From: Cupriavidus pauculus | Lineage (GTDB): Bacteria; Pseudomonadota; Gammaproteobacteria; Burkholderiales; Burkholderiaceae | Direction of reading: 5' to 3' | Assembly (NCBI RefSeq): GCF_008801835.1 | Contig: NZ_VZOW01000008.1 | Span: 116,739-180,738, forward strand | Length of the DNA: 64,000 bases | In this document: in pieces, positions 1 through 8,227 of the stretch | Layout of the letters: every line of letters begins with the position of its first letter | How positions within the stretch are numbered: position 1 is the first letter of the stretch | The notes under the pieces: model-generated | The model's database searches: none | What the model was told of the DNA's origin: nothing | What the model saw: only the letters and a program-made list of their open reading frames with translations | Position numbers and translations under genes: made by a program

Positions 1-21
1 CATCCACGAGGAGCTTGTTCC

Positions 22-729
22 ATGACGTTCAGCTTGATTCGCTATTTCAAGATCGCTACCGCAGGATTTTCGCTGGCGGCGGTTGCCAGCGGTGCGGCGC
101 ACGCTGGGCCGTCCACACCGCAGCATCCCACCATTCGCACAATGCTGGGCGCTGCGCCGGTCGATCATCTCGATCCCGCATCGACGGCGCTGATTGTCGT
201 CGATTTTCAGAAGGAGTACTTCTCGGGAAAGATGCCGATCGCCGACGGCCCCCGCGCGCTGGAAAACGTGCAACGGCTGGTGGCATTTGCCGATGCCGCG
301 CGCATGCCGGTGTTCCAGATCCAGCATGTGGCGCCGGCCGGTTCGCCGCTGTTCGCGATCGACGGCGACACGGTGCAATTCCAGCCCGGCATGCTGCCGC
401 GCGCGCGCGACATCGTGCTGCAGAAGGAAACGGTGAGCGTGTTTGCCAGCACGGATCTCGACCGCAGGCTCAAGGCGATGAACGTGAAAACCATCATCGT
501 GGCGGGCCTGATGACGCATGCCTGCGTGGCCGGCGCGGCGCGCGATGCGGTGCCGCTCGGCTATCACGTTGTGGTAGCATCCGACGCCTCCGCCACGCGC
601 GATATCGCGCGCGCCAACGGCCAGACCGTGAACAGCGACGCGTTGCATCGCGCCGCGCTGGCGGAAATCGAAGATACGTTTGGCGATGTGATGACCACTG
701 CCGACATCACGCGGCTGCCGCTACGCTGA
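22..729 (+). CDS. Exported isochorismatase-family cysteine hydrolase
   Basis: This 235-residue protein belongs to the isochorismatase/nicotinamidase-like cysteine hydrolase superfamily, which cleaves amide, carbamate or vinyl-ether bonds. The family catalytic triad is visible as Asp61 (in VVDFQKEYF), Lys135 (in LQKETVSVF) and Cys168 (in MTHACV). The first 28 residues form a signal peptide ending in AAHA, so the enzyme is probably periplasmic, which is unusual because most relatives are cytoplasmic. A GAGGAGC ribosome site precedes the ATG. A hairpin terminator follows. The substrate cannot be told from sequence. Confidence 0.85.
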   Translation: MTFSLIRYFKIATAGFSLAAVASGAAHAGPSTPQHPTIRTMLGAAPVDHLDPASTALIVVDFQKEYFSGKMPIADGPRALENVQRLVAFADAARMPVFQIQHVAPAGSPLFAIDGDTVQFQPGMLPRARDIVLQKETVSVFASTDLDRRLKAMNVKTIIVAGLMTHACVAGAARDAVPLGYHVVVASDASATRDIARANGQTVNSDALHRAALAEIEDTFGDVMTTADITRLPLR

Positions 730-767
730 CACGACGCGCTGTCGTCGATTTGTGCGAGATGTGCGAT

Positions 768-790
768 ACGCCCCAAGGGGCGTTTTTTGT
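768..790 (+). terminator. Rho-independent terminator after the isochorismatase gene
   Basis: ACGCCCC and GGGGCGT form a compact GC stem with the central bases as loop, followed directly by a run of six T. It lies between the stop at 729 and the LysR start at 810. Confidence 0.75.
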
Positions 791-809
791 TTCCGAAGCG
801 GAGTACGCC

Positions 810-1757
810 ATGAACCCGTTGCAGTCGATGCGGATGTTCTGCTGTCTGGTGGAAGCCAGGGGATTTTCGGCTGCCGCCGAACGACTCGACATGTCGCATT
901 CCACGGTCTCGCGCCAGCTCAAGCAGCTTGAGGCGTCTGTGGGCGTGCAACTGGTGAACCGCAATACGCGCCGCTTTGCGTTGACCGCGGCCGGCGAGCG
1001 CTACTACCAGTACAGCGTAGACATCCTCGCGCGCGTGGAGGCGATGTCGCTGGCCATGACCGACGAGCGGCAGCATCTTGCCGGCGCCTTGCGCGTAAGC
1101 GTGCCACTGGCGATCGGCACGCTGGAATTGCAGGATTGGCTGCCCGCGTTTCGCGAGCGCTTTCCCGACATCGCGCTCGAGATGTCATGCAGCGACCAGT
1201 TCGTGGATCTGGTGGCAGGTGGTTTCGACGTGGCCCTGCGTATCAGCAGCGCGCCGCTGGCCGACAGCAGCCTGATGGCCAAGGTGTTGACGGTGTCCGA
1301 CACGGTGCTGGTGGCCTCGCCAGGATACCTGGCGCAGCACGGTGCGCCTGAATCGGTCGAGGACCTATCGAACCATCGACTGCTGGTGTTCACTGGCGCA
1401 GCCAGCGCCGGCGAGTGGACGCTGGTGGATCACCATGGCAAGACCGAGCGCGTGGCGGTGCGTGGCGCGCTATCGAGCGACGCGATTCCCGCGTTGCACG
1501 CCGCGGCGCTTGCCGGCGCGGGCATCGCCGCGTTCACCGCCCACACGGCGCACGCGGAAATCGCGCGCGGCGCACTGGTGCGGGTCCTGCCGCAACACCG
1601 CAGCGGTACCAGCCACTATTACGCACTGTATCCACATACGCGTCACCTGACGCCGCGCGCACGGGCGTTCATCGATTTCATGGCCGGGCACTATGCGGGG
1701 CGGTCGTCCCCTCCGGCCGACGATCCGGTGTTTTCGTCCGCAGCCGCTGCGGTCTGA
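810..1757 (+). CDS. LysR-family transcriptional regulator
   Basis: The 315-residue product has an N-terminal winged helix-turn-helix (residues 1-60, with SAAAERLDMSHSTVSRQLKQLE) followed by a periplasmic-binding-protein-like effector domain. It resembles the large group that regulates a neighbouring oxidoreductase or hydrolase gene. The start was placed at the ATG before NPLQSMRMF because this gives a standard LysR length; the open frame extends further upstream without homology. Its 3' end overlaps the convergent LysR gene by 67 bp. The target is unknown; the isochorismatase gene upstream is a candidate. Confidence 0.88.
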   Translation: MNPLQSMRMFCCLVEARGFSAAAERLDMSHSTVSRQLKQLEASVGVQLVNRNTRRFALTAAGERYYQYSVDILARVEAMSLAMTDERQHLAGALRVSVPLAIGTLELQDWLPAFRERFPDIALEMSCSDQFVDLVAGGFDVALRISSAPLADSSLMAKVLTVSDTVLVASPGYLAQHGAPESVEDLSNHRLLVFTGAASAGEWTLVDHHGKTERVAVRGALSSDAIPALHAAALAGAGIAAFTAHTAHAEIARGALVRVLPQHRSGTSHYYALYPHTRHLTPRARAFIDFMAGHYAGRSSPPADDPVFSSAAAAV

Positions 1758-2656
1758 GTCATCGGCGCGCGCGATGCCTTGTCGCGCAGGAATGCGATCA
1801 GCGTGGTAACCGCGCGCGTCTGATAGCGCGCCGGCATATAGAGCAGGTACATGGTGGTGCGCAAGAAGGCGAGGTCCTGCGCGGGCAGCGGCAGACGCAG
1901 CAGCGTGCCGCGCGCCAGATCCTGCGACACCATGTATTGCGGTACCAGGCCCACGCCAAGCCCCTGCAGGATGGCTTCGCGCAGAAAGAAAAAATTCGCC
2001 GACATCAGGCGCGGCCGGATCGGCGGCGGGCCCCCTGCGCTGGCGGCGCGCCCCGCCACATGGAGTTTCTGGCCCGTCAGTTCCGAGGTGATCAGCGGCA
2101 GGTCGCGGAACTGGTCGAGCGTTTGCGGCATGCCGTATTCACTGACCAGTTGTGGCGTTGCACAGGCCACGTAATCGACATCGCCCAGGCTGCACGCCAC
2201 CGCATTGGTCGGCGTTTCGCCCATCACGCGGATCGAAAAATCGACTGCGCCCTTGATCAGGTCTTCGATGTCGTTGTCGAAGATGACATTGAGCGTGATC
2301 GCCGGGTACATGGTCATGAATTCGATAAACCAGGCCGACATCGTGTGCTGGCCGAAGCCGCTTGGCACGCTCAGGCGCACCGTGCCGCTCAGGCGCTTGC
2401 CCAGGCTCTGCACCGATTCCTGCGCCGCCTGCAACGTGTGGCGGATGGCGCGGCCATGCTCATACAACTGCCAGCCAAGTTCGGTGGGTTCGAGCTGGCG
2501 GGTGCTGCGGCGCAGCAGTTCCGCCCCGAGTTGTCGTTCGAAGTGATTGAGCCGCTTGCTCACATTGGCGCGGCTCATGCCCAACTGGTTTGCGGCGCGG
2601 CTCAGGTTGCCCGCCTCGATGATGTCGACCAGCAGGGACAGTGCATTTAAGTCCAT
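1691..2656 (-). CDS. LysR-family transcriptional regulator, divergent from the CoA transferase
   Basis: This 321-residue LysR protein starts at MDLNALSLLVD and has a typical HTH (LSRAANQLGMSRANVSKRLNHFE) and effector domain. It is transcribed divergently from the CaiB-type CoA transferase gene at 2789, the usual arrangement for a LysR regulator and its target. The 132-bp gap carries repeated ATTGTCAA elements that overlap both the start of this gene and the likely target promoter, consistent with autoregulation and control of the neighbour. Its end overlaps the convergent LysR gene. Confidence 0.88.
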   Translation of the reverse strand: MDLNALSLLVDIIEAGNLSRAANQLGMSRANVSKRLNHFERQLGAELLRRSTRQLEPTELGWQLYEHGRAIRHTLQAAQESVQSLGKRLSGTVRLSVPSGFGQHTMSAWFIEFMTMYPAITLNVIFDNDIEDLIKGAVDFSIRVMGETPTNAVACSLGDVDYVACATPQLVSEYGMPQTLDQFRDLPLITSELTGQKLHVAGRAASAGGPPPIRPRLMSANFFFLREAILQGLGVGLVPQYMVSQDLARGTLLRLPLPAQDLAFLRTTMYLLYMPARYQTRAVTTLIAFLRDKASRAPMTQTAAAADENTGSSAGGDDRPA

Positions 2657-2727
2657 TGTCAACTCGGAGTGTGCATATATCGTGAAAAGTCGTTGCAATT
2701 GTCAAACATAAATAACATATGGACAAT
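2655..2727. promoter_or_regulatory. LysR operator repeats and promoter of the CoA transferase operon
   Basis: ATTGTCAA occurs at 2655-2662 and again at 2698-2705, and its inverted half GACAAT lies at 2722-2727. The last two elements also read as a promoter, TTGTCA (2699-2704), a 17-bp spacer and GACAAT (2722-2727), pointing to the gene at 2789. The overlap of repeats and promoter suggests binding by the divergent LysR protein; this is inference. Confidence 0.5.
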
Positions 2728-2788
2728 CTCTCCCCAATCAAACAACCGGACCTCCGCTCAGGAAACGTCTGGGCCGGGGAGACAAGGC

Positions 2789-4012
2789 ATGAATCAAGAA
2801 CCTGTAGGTGCGCCGCCGCTGCCATTGCCATTGGCCGGCGTGCGCGTGCTGGACCTGTCGCGCGTGCTGGCCGGGCCGATGTGTGCGATGGCGCTGGCCG
2901 ATCTGGGCGCGGACGTGATCAAGGTCGAGCATCCCGGGCGCGGGGACGACACGCGCGACTGGGGCGTTCGAATCGGCACGCGCAACACCTCGTACTTCAA
3001 TAGCGCCAATCGCAACAAGCGCTCGGTCACGCTGGATCTACAGAACGAGGAAGGATTGGCGCTGGCTCGCCAGCTTGCCGCCCAGAGCGACGTTGTGATC
3101 CAGAACTTCAAGGTTGGCGGCGCGGAAAAGCTGGGACTCGGCTACGAGCAGCTTCGCGCGATCAATCCGCGCCTGGTCTATTGCTCGATTTCCGGTTACG
3201 CGCGATTCACGCCCGAGGCGCAGCGCCCCGGCTACGACCTCGTCGTGCAAGGTGAATCCGGCGTCATGGCGACCAACGGCGAAGCAGGGCAGGGCCCGTT
3301 GAAATTCGGCGTGGCCGCCGTCGACATGTTTACCGGCATGTACTCCGCGCAGGCCATCCTTGCTGCGCTCTATGCGCGTCAGTCGACCGGCAGCGGACGT
3401 CACGTGCAGATGGCGCTGTATGACAGCGGGCTGATGATCACGTCGTACTACGGCATGGAGGCGCTGCTCAAGGCCGGTGACCCGCCCAAGTTCGGCAATG
3501 CCCATCCGTCAATCGTGCCTTATGGCGTGTTCGAGGCCGCGGACGGTCCACTGGTGATCACCGTTGGCAACAATGGCCAGTTCCAGCGCTTTTGCCGCGA
3601 GGTGATCGGCCGCCCAGAGTGGGCCGAGGACGAACGCTTTGCGACCAACACCGCGCGCTCGGCGCATCGCGACATCCTGCTCGATCAGGTGCGCGAGGCG
3701 TTGCGCACGCACACGCGCGCCGATCTGCTGCAACGTCTGACGGCCGCGCAAATCCCCTGCGGCGAAGTGCTCGGCATGCTCGAAGCACTACAGTCCGAAC
3801 GCACCGCGCAGGCCGGCCTGCTGCACCGCTTCGACGACACCGAAGCCGGTCCGCAGGCGGTACTGGCACCGCCATATGCGTTCGATGGACAACGCATGCC
3901 GGTGCGCCGTCCGCCGCCGCATATGGGCGAGCACACACGCGAAGTGTTCAAGGAATTGCTGCAACTCGACGACCCCGCCATCGCCGCGCTACAGGCCAAA
4001 GGCGTGATCTGA
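2789..4012 (+). CDS. CaiB/BaiF family (family III) CoA transferase
   Basis: This 407-residue protein is a family III CoA transferase, which moves CoA from a donor thioester to a free carboxylate. Visible family hallmarks are LAGVRVLDLSRVLAGPMC near the N terminus, the LADLGADVIKVE segment, the NRNKRSVTLDL segment and the catalytic Asp, here Asp150 in the GYDLVVQGESG motif. The ATG follows GGGGAGA. A Bug-type binding protein starts 35 bp downstream, so the pair probably imports an organic acid and activates it as a CoA ester. Control by the divergent LysR protein is likely. The substrate is not determinable. Confidence 0.9.
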   Translation: MNQEPVGAPPLPLPLAGVRVLDLSRVLAGPMCAMALADLGADVIKVEHPGRGDDTRDWGVRIGTRNTSYFNSANRNKRSVTLDLQNEEGLALARQLAAQSDVVIQNFKVGGAEKLGLGYEQLRAINPRLVYCSISGYARFTPEAQRPGYDLVVQGESGVMATNGEAGQGPLKFGVAAVDMFTGMYSAQAILAALYARQSTGSGRHVQMALYDSGLMITSYYGMEALLKAGDPPKFGNAHPSIVPYGVFEAADGPLVITVGNNGQFQRFCREVIGRPEWAEDERFATNTARSAHRDILLDQVREALRTHTRADLLQRLTAAQIPCGEVLGMLEALQSERTAQAGLLHRFDDTEAGPQAVLAPPYAFDGQRMPVRRPPPHMGEHTREVFKELLQLDDPAIAALQAKGVI

Positions 4013-4047
4013 CCACCAGAATTTTTCGATCGACAGGAGACAAGACA

Positions 4048-5043
4048 ATGACCAAGCTGCTGAGCCGCCGACACGTACTCAAGGCAGGCGCTGCCGCGTC
4101 GCTAGCCGCGATGATGCCGGCCGCGATGGCCAAGGCCGGATGGCCCGACAAGTTCATCAAGATGGTGGTGGCCTTTCCCGCGGGCGGCCCGACCGACACC
4201 GCAGCGCGCATCGTGGCGCAGAAGCTGTCCGAGCGCCTTGGCCAGCAGGTCATCATCGAAAACAAGCCCGGCGCATCGGGGTCCATCGGCACGGCGCAGT
4301 TCATCAAGAGCCCCGCGGACGGGTACAACCTGTCGATGTTCGGCATGCCCGCGCTGCTGGCGCCGCTGATGTACAAGACCAACGCATACGACGTGAAGAA
4401 GGACTTCCTGTCCGTGGCCACCGTCTACGTATTGCCGATGGCCATCGTCATCAATCCTGGCGTCGTGCCTGGCGTGGAGACGCTGCCGGACCTGATCCGC
4501 TTTGCGAAGGCCAGCAAGACGCCGCTGAGCTATACCAGCTCGGGCACGGGCAGCTTCGGGCATCTGGCGATGGAGCAGCTCAAGGATCTCGGCGGATTCG
4601 ACATGCTGCACGTGCCGTATCGCGGCAGCGCGCCGGCGGTGGCCGATCTGCTGGGCGGACAGGTTGGCATCATGTTTGCCGATGTGGTGGCCGCGCTGCC
4701 GCATATCCGCGCTGGCAAACTGAAGGCGATCGCGCTGAGTTCGCCGAACGCCCGGCAAATGCTCGCCGGTGTGAAAACGGTATCCGAGCAAGGCTTTCCG
4801 GGTTTCGACTTCGATTCGTGGGGCGGCCTGATCGCGCCGCTCGATACGCCGCAGGCCATTGTCGACCGCATCGCGAGCGACACGCGCGAGATCGTCGGCA
4901 ATGACAAGGAGCTGCAACAGAAACTGATCAGCGCCGGCGCCATCGCATCGTTCCAGGACGGCAAGCAGATGCAGGCGCGCCTCAACAAGGATTTCGACCG
5001 CTGGAGCGCTATCGTCAAGAGCAAGGGCATCAGCGCGACCTGA
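4048..5043 (+). CDS. Bug-family (TctC-like) periplasmic solute-binding protein
   Basis: This 331-residue protein belongs to the Bug (Bordetella uptake gene)/TctC family that binds small carboxylates in the periplasm. The N terminus SRRHVLKAG followed by a hydrophobic stretch looks like a twin-arginine signal, so export may be by Tat. Family motifs include MVVAFPAGGPTDTAARIVAQKL, the ENKPGASGSIG segment and HVPYRGSAPA. A CAGGAGA ribosome site precedes the ATG. No membrane components of a tripartite transporter are nearby, as is common for these orphan binding proteins. It is probably co-transcribed with the CoA transferase. Confidence 0.9.
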   Translation: MTKLLSRRHVLKAGAAASLAAMMPAAMAKAGWPDKFIKMVVAFPAGGPTDTAARIVAQKLSERLGQQVIIENKPGASGSIGTAQFIKSPADGYNLSMFGMPALLAPLMYKTNAYDVKKDFLSVATVYVLPMAIVINPGVVPGVETLPDLIRFAKASKTPLSYTSSGTGSFGHLAMEQLKDLGGFDMLHVPYRGSAPAVADLLGGQVGIMFADVVAALPHIRAGKLKAIALSSPNARQMLAGVKTVSEQGFPGFDFDSWGGLIAPLDTPQAIVDRIASDTREIVGNDKELQQKLISAGAIASFQDGKQMQARLNKDFDRWSAIVKSKGISAT

Positions 5044-5316
5044 GGGCGACGACGCGGTTGGCATCGTAAACTGCGCGGCGCAACAAGGCATCCGGGCGTG
5101 TCGACGTGCGCACGGCGGCATTTGCATGCGGCCGTTTTCGCTGCGCTGCAATGCGGGGTGCGGTCAGTGTCTGCAGAAACAATTCAGATCCGCGTCGCAA
5201 AACTTCATTACCCCTGCGCGCAAAAACTGCAATAGAGTCGGAAGGTTGGTGTGCCAACCTGCCGGCAGGACAGTGGCAGTCTGCCGCGCGTGATTCCATC
5301 CAGGGAGAAGACAACC

Positions 5317-5691
5317 GTGCTGATCAAGAAGACCGCATTGCTGTTTGCCGTGACAACGCTGGCGTCGATGTCGTGGGGCGCACTGGCTCAACAGGCGCAA
5401 CCGGCGCCACAAGCTCAACCGGCGCCACAGGCTCAACAGGCGCCAGCCAAGCCCATGAACGCGCAGGAAATGAAGGCGGCCTTTGCAGAGAAATTCCGGC
5501 AGGCCGATGCCGACAACGACGGCAAGCTTACCCGGCAGGAGGCAGAGGCCGGCATGCCGGAAGTGGCAAAGAACTTCGACAAGATCGACACCAAGAAGAA
5601 GGGCTACGTGACGCAGCGGCAGGTGGGCGCGTATTTCGTGGCCAAGGCCAAGCAACGTCGCACGGCTTCCGATCCGGGATCGTTGAACTGA
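5317..5691 (+). CDS. Secreted EF-hand-like protein
   Basis: The 124-residue product begins at a GTG behind CAGGGAGAAG and has a signal peptide ending at GALAQ. A Gln/Ala/Pro-rich linker (QAQPAP repeats) precedes a canonical EF-hand loop, DADNDGKLTRQE, with Ca2+-ligand residues at loop positions 1, 3, 5 and 12. A second, degenerate EF-hand is seen at DKIDTKKKGYVTQRQ. It is probably a periplasmic calcium-binding protein of unknown role. An upstream in-frame ATG would put a non-signal extension in front of the signal peptide, so the GTG was chosen. Confidence 0.75.
   Translation: MLIKKTALLFAVTTLASMSWGALAQQAQPAPQAQPAPQAQQAPAKPMNAQEMKAAFAEKFRQADADNDGKLTRQEAEAGMPEVAKNFDKIDTKKKGYVTQRQVGAYFVAKAKQRRTASDPGSLN
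5386..5447 (+). repeat. Short in-frame tandem repeat coding for QAQPAP
   Basis: About three imperfect copies of an 18-bp unit (GCTCAACCGGCGCCACAG and variants) encode the Gln/Ala/Pro linker of the EF-hand protein. Copy number may vary between strains. Confidence 0.7.
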
Positions 5692-5712
5692 TTCCAGGTC
5701 ACTCGCCCTAGT

Positions 5713-5737
5713 AGCCGGCGGGCCCACGCCCGGCCGG
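5713..5737. terminator. GC-rich hairpin between convergent genes
   Basis: CCGGCGGGC (5715-5723) pairs with GCCCGGCCGG (5728-5737) with one bulge. It lies between the ends of the EF-hand and outer-membrane genes. There is no T run, so it is only a weak terminator candidate. Confidence 0.3.
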
Positions 5738-5784
5738 TTGCGGTGGTTTCTGTCCTCTGAAGCCGCGAGTACTGTCGCCGCGCG

Positions 5785-6585
5785 TTAGAGCGGAAACTGC
5801 ACGTTCAGGCCGAGGAATACCTGGAACTTGGGCACGCCCACGCCGTCGTGCGCCACCGTCCATTGCGGTTCCACGAAGACGTTGTAGGTCTCCTTGCCAG
5901 ACTTCCAGATCTTGCCGGCGCCGATACCGACCGGCACCGAATAGTTGCCGCGCTTGACGTCGAAATTCCAGGTTGCCGTGCTGCGCAGATACCAGGCGTT
6001 GGGCAGGTTGTAGATCACGAACGGCTGCGCGGAAACATTGTCCTGCGATGGTCGATTGCCATCGCCAGCAAACGAGCGCTGCCACGTGACCAGGCCGCCG
6101 AGCAGGCCCCACTTGTGCGGAGAGATCACGACGCTTGCCAGGCCGGCCTGCCATTTTCCGGTGCCGGTCTGATCGTGCGAGGCGGTGGGAATCGTCAACT
6201 GCGGGCCGATGCCGAGTTCGACACCGCCGGCCTTGGTCAGGAACAGGTCAAACAGGTTCAGGTCGCCCAGGCCGGTCCGGCTGCCGCTGGGGGGTACGTT
6301 CGGCGACGTGGCGACGGGCATGGTGAAGCGCAGGATCTGCGGCAAGCCAAACAGCTTGTGCGGTAGCGTGCCGCGCAACAGCACCGCGTTGCTCTCCTTG
6401 TCGTCCAATCCATAAGAGCGGCCGACATACTGGTCTTGCAGATTCAGCGTGACCATCGGCGACAGCGGATTGTTGGACGCATTCATGTCGTCCGCGGACG
6501 GGCCATCGGCAAGCGCCATGGCAGGCAAGGTCAAGCCGGCGAGGGTGGCGGCAACGGCGCAGCGTAAGTTCATCGATTTCTTCAA
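5785..6585 (-). CDS. Outer-membrane beta-barrel protein of unknown function
   Basis: This 266-residue protein has a signal peptide ending at ALA-DG and then alternating hydrophobic/aromatic strands typical of a small barrel (for example VELGIGPQLTIPT and YNVFVEPQWTVAH). It ends in VQFPL rather than the more usual terminal Phe. It resembles transporter-like outer-membrane proteins sometimes annotated as neuromedin U or phenol-degradation MetA-type. It lies 77 bp downstream of two DUF1254/DUF1214 genes on the same strand and may share their transcript. No specific function can be assigned. Confidence 0.7.
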   Translation of the reverse strand: MKKSMNLRCAVAATLAGLTLPAMALADGPSADDMNASNNPLSPMVTLNLQDQYVGRSYGLDDKESNAVLLRGTLPHKLFGLPQILRFTMPVATSPNVPPSGSRTGLGDLNLFDLFLTKAGGVELGIGPQLTIPTASHDQTGTGKWQAGLASVVISPHKWGLLGGLVTWQRSFAGDGNRPSQDNVSAQPFVIYNLPNAWYLRSTATWNFDVKRGNYSVPVGIGAGKIWKSGKETYNVFVEPQWTVAHDGVGVPKFQVFLGLNVQFPL

Positions 6586-6662
6586 TACGGCCAGCGCGCG
6601 ATGCGGCTGGCCGGGTTATGTGGAACGCGCCGGGCGACTGCCAGGCGCGCTTTGTCGAACAG

Positions 6663-8042
6663 TTAGTTCACGCGCCGGATCGGCGCAGGGAACCACTCGC
6701 CCTTCTGCACTTCCGCCTTCGGCACGTAAGTGCGGAAGTTCAGCGAGAAGCCCTTGCCCGGGGGCGTCGGCAGCCAGTTGCTTTCGGCCGCATTGGCGGG
6801 TCGCGTCGGCGCCAGCCAGATGCTGGTGCTGCCGTCTGCATTGGCCTTCAGCCCGGAATGGTTGTTGAGGTTGTAGCGCTTTGCGGGATTGGGCACGACG
6901 CGATAGTCGGGCACGCTGTACAGCGTGACGGACCAGAAGGCATTGACGTGCTTGTCAGGCATGCCGCCCTTGGGAAAGCGGATTTCGTACGTGTTGCTGC
7001 CGTTCAGCGGCTGCTTGTCGCTGTCGGCCAGGCCGATGAAATAGATCGCTTCGCTGATCGTGTTGGCCCACAGCCCGCCGTAGTTGACGATGTCGCGCGC
7101 CAGCACGTCGTCGCCGAACTTGCCGGCGACGTAGCTCACCGACCAGCCGTCCTTCTGCGTGCCAAAGCCCTTGGCGTAGGACAGGAATTCCGGCACGGCT
7201 TTGGACTTGATTACTTCGTCGACGCGGGCGCGTGCGGCGTCGCTGCTGTTGCGGTAGGCCGCCACCTGACGTGCGGCGGCCTGCATGGCGGGCGCCTTCG
7301 GCATGGCATCAGGGTACGAAGCCAGCACCGCGTCGAGGTTATCGAAAATCGCGCCGCCGATTGGTGCGTGCGCCGTGAACTTCGGCACCGGCAGCGGCGG
7401 CTCGATCTGGATGCCGGCAGGCACGTCGAGCGTGAACTCGCGCTGCAGCTTCTGCGCGACGGCGGGGCTGCGCTGAAGCTCCACGCGCGCCAGCATCTTG
7501 GTCTTGGCCGACGGCAGTTCGATCTTCTGCGCGCCAGCCGGGATCGGCGGATTGGTGCCCTTGATCACCAGTGCGAACTTGCCGGACGGATGATTGGGAA
7601 AGGTGCGTTCATTGATGTTGGTGATGACCTCGCCCCAACCGTCCAGCAGCTGCGCGGTGTAGTAGCGGCCTTTCACGTGCGGTACGTTGAGGATCACGGC
7701 GTGATCCTTATCGGCCGCAATCCACGCTTCCAGATAGGCCACGTCCAGATTCGGATTGACGAATTCTGCAGAGCCCAGCGGGTTGTACTTGATCTTGTTG
7801 TAGCCCACTTTTTCGACGTTGATATCGTAGTTTTCCTGCTGCAGCACCAGATAACGGCCGTACAGGTAGCTCCATGCGCCGACGATCTGTTCGTCGGTGA
7901 CGGCTGCCGTGGCGGGCGCCTTGGTGGCCGCCGACGTCGCTGGCGACGGCGTGGCATTCTGGGTCGGGGCACTGCAGGCGCTCAGGCCCAGGACGAGCAG
8001 ACCGGCGGCAAGCGAGATGGAAAACGGCGTGGGTGTACGCAT
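6663..8042 (-). CDS. DUF1254/DUF1214 domain lipoprotein
   Basis: The 459-residue product starts at MRTPTPFS and carries a lipoprotein signal with lipobox LSAC. After a Ser/Thr/Ala/Pro-rich linker it contains the paired DUF1254 and DUF1214 domains; typical segments are NPNLDVAYLEAW in the first and the NAFWSVTLYSVPDYRVV segment in the second. The biochemical role of this family is unknown. A paralogue lies immediately upstream on the same strand. The open frame extends further 5', but only this start gives a signal peptide. Confidence 0.85.
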   Translation of the reverse strand: MRTPTPFSISLAAGLLVLGLSACSAPTQNATPSPATSAATKAPATAAVTDEQIVGAWSYLYGRYLVLQQENYDINVEKVGYNKIKYNPLGSAEFVNPNLDVAYLEAWIAADKDHAVILNVPHVKGRYYTAQLLDGWGEVITNINERTFPNHPSGKFALVIKGTNPPIPAGAQKIELPSAKTKMLARVELQRSPAVAQKLQREFTLDVPAGIQIEPPLPVPKFTAHAPIGGAIFDNLDAVLASYPDAMPKAPAMQAAARQVAAYRNSSDAARARVDEVIKSKAVPEFLSYAKGFGTQKDGWSVSYVAGKFGDDVLARDIVNYGGLWANTISEAIYFIGLADSDKQPLNGSNTYEIRFPKGGMPDKHVNAFWSVTLYSVPDYRVVPNPAKRYNLNNHSGLKANADGSTSIWLAPTRPANAAESNWLPTPPGKGFSLNFRTYVPKAEVQKGEWFPAPIRRVN

Positions 8043-8200
8043 GATTCTTGGGTTCCGTTGAATGAAAGACGAAATGCGCATGAAGCGCGAATCGTGAATG
8101 GGCGGACGGTGCGACGCAAAGCTCCAGGCATATCGGCGCGGAATGCTGCGGGCCCGCGCCTTTGGCGCCAGCCCGCGTCGGTCCATTACGCCAACAACGC

Positions 8201-8227
8201 CTATCGGGCCTATTACACCTATTGCAC
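8201..8227. repeat. Three tandem 9-bp repeats at the end of a DUF1254 gene
   Basis: CTATCGGGC, CTATTACAC and CTATTGCAC follow one another. The third contains the stop codon of the minus-strand gene starting at 9724. They extend a repetitive open frame into the intergenic region and may reflect slippage. Confidence 0.45.

Noticed and set aside
1415..2650. Plus-strand frame spanning the LysR overlap
   Set aside because: It covers two LysR genes in other frames and reads as low-complexity Arg/Ala/Gln-rich sequence.
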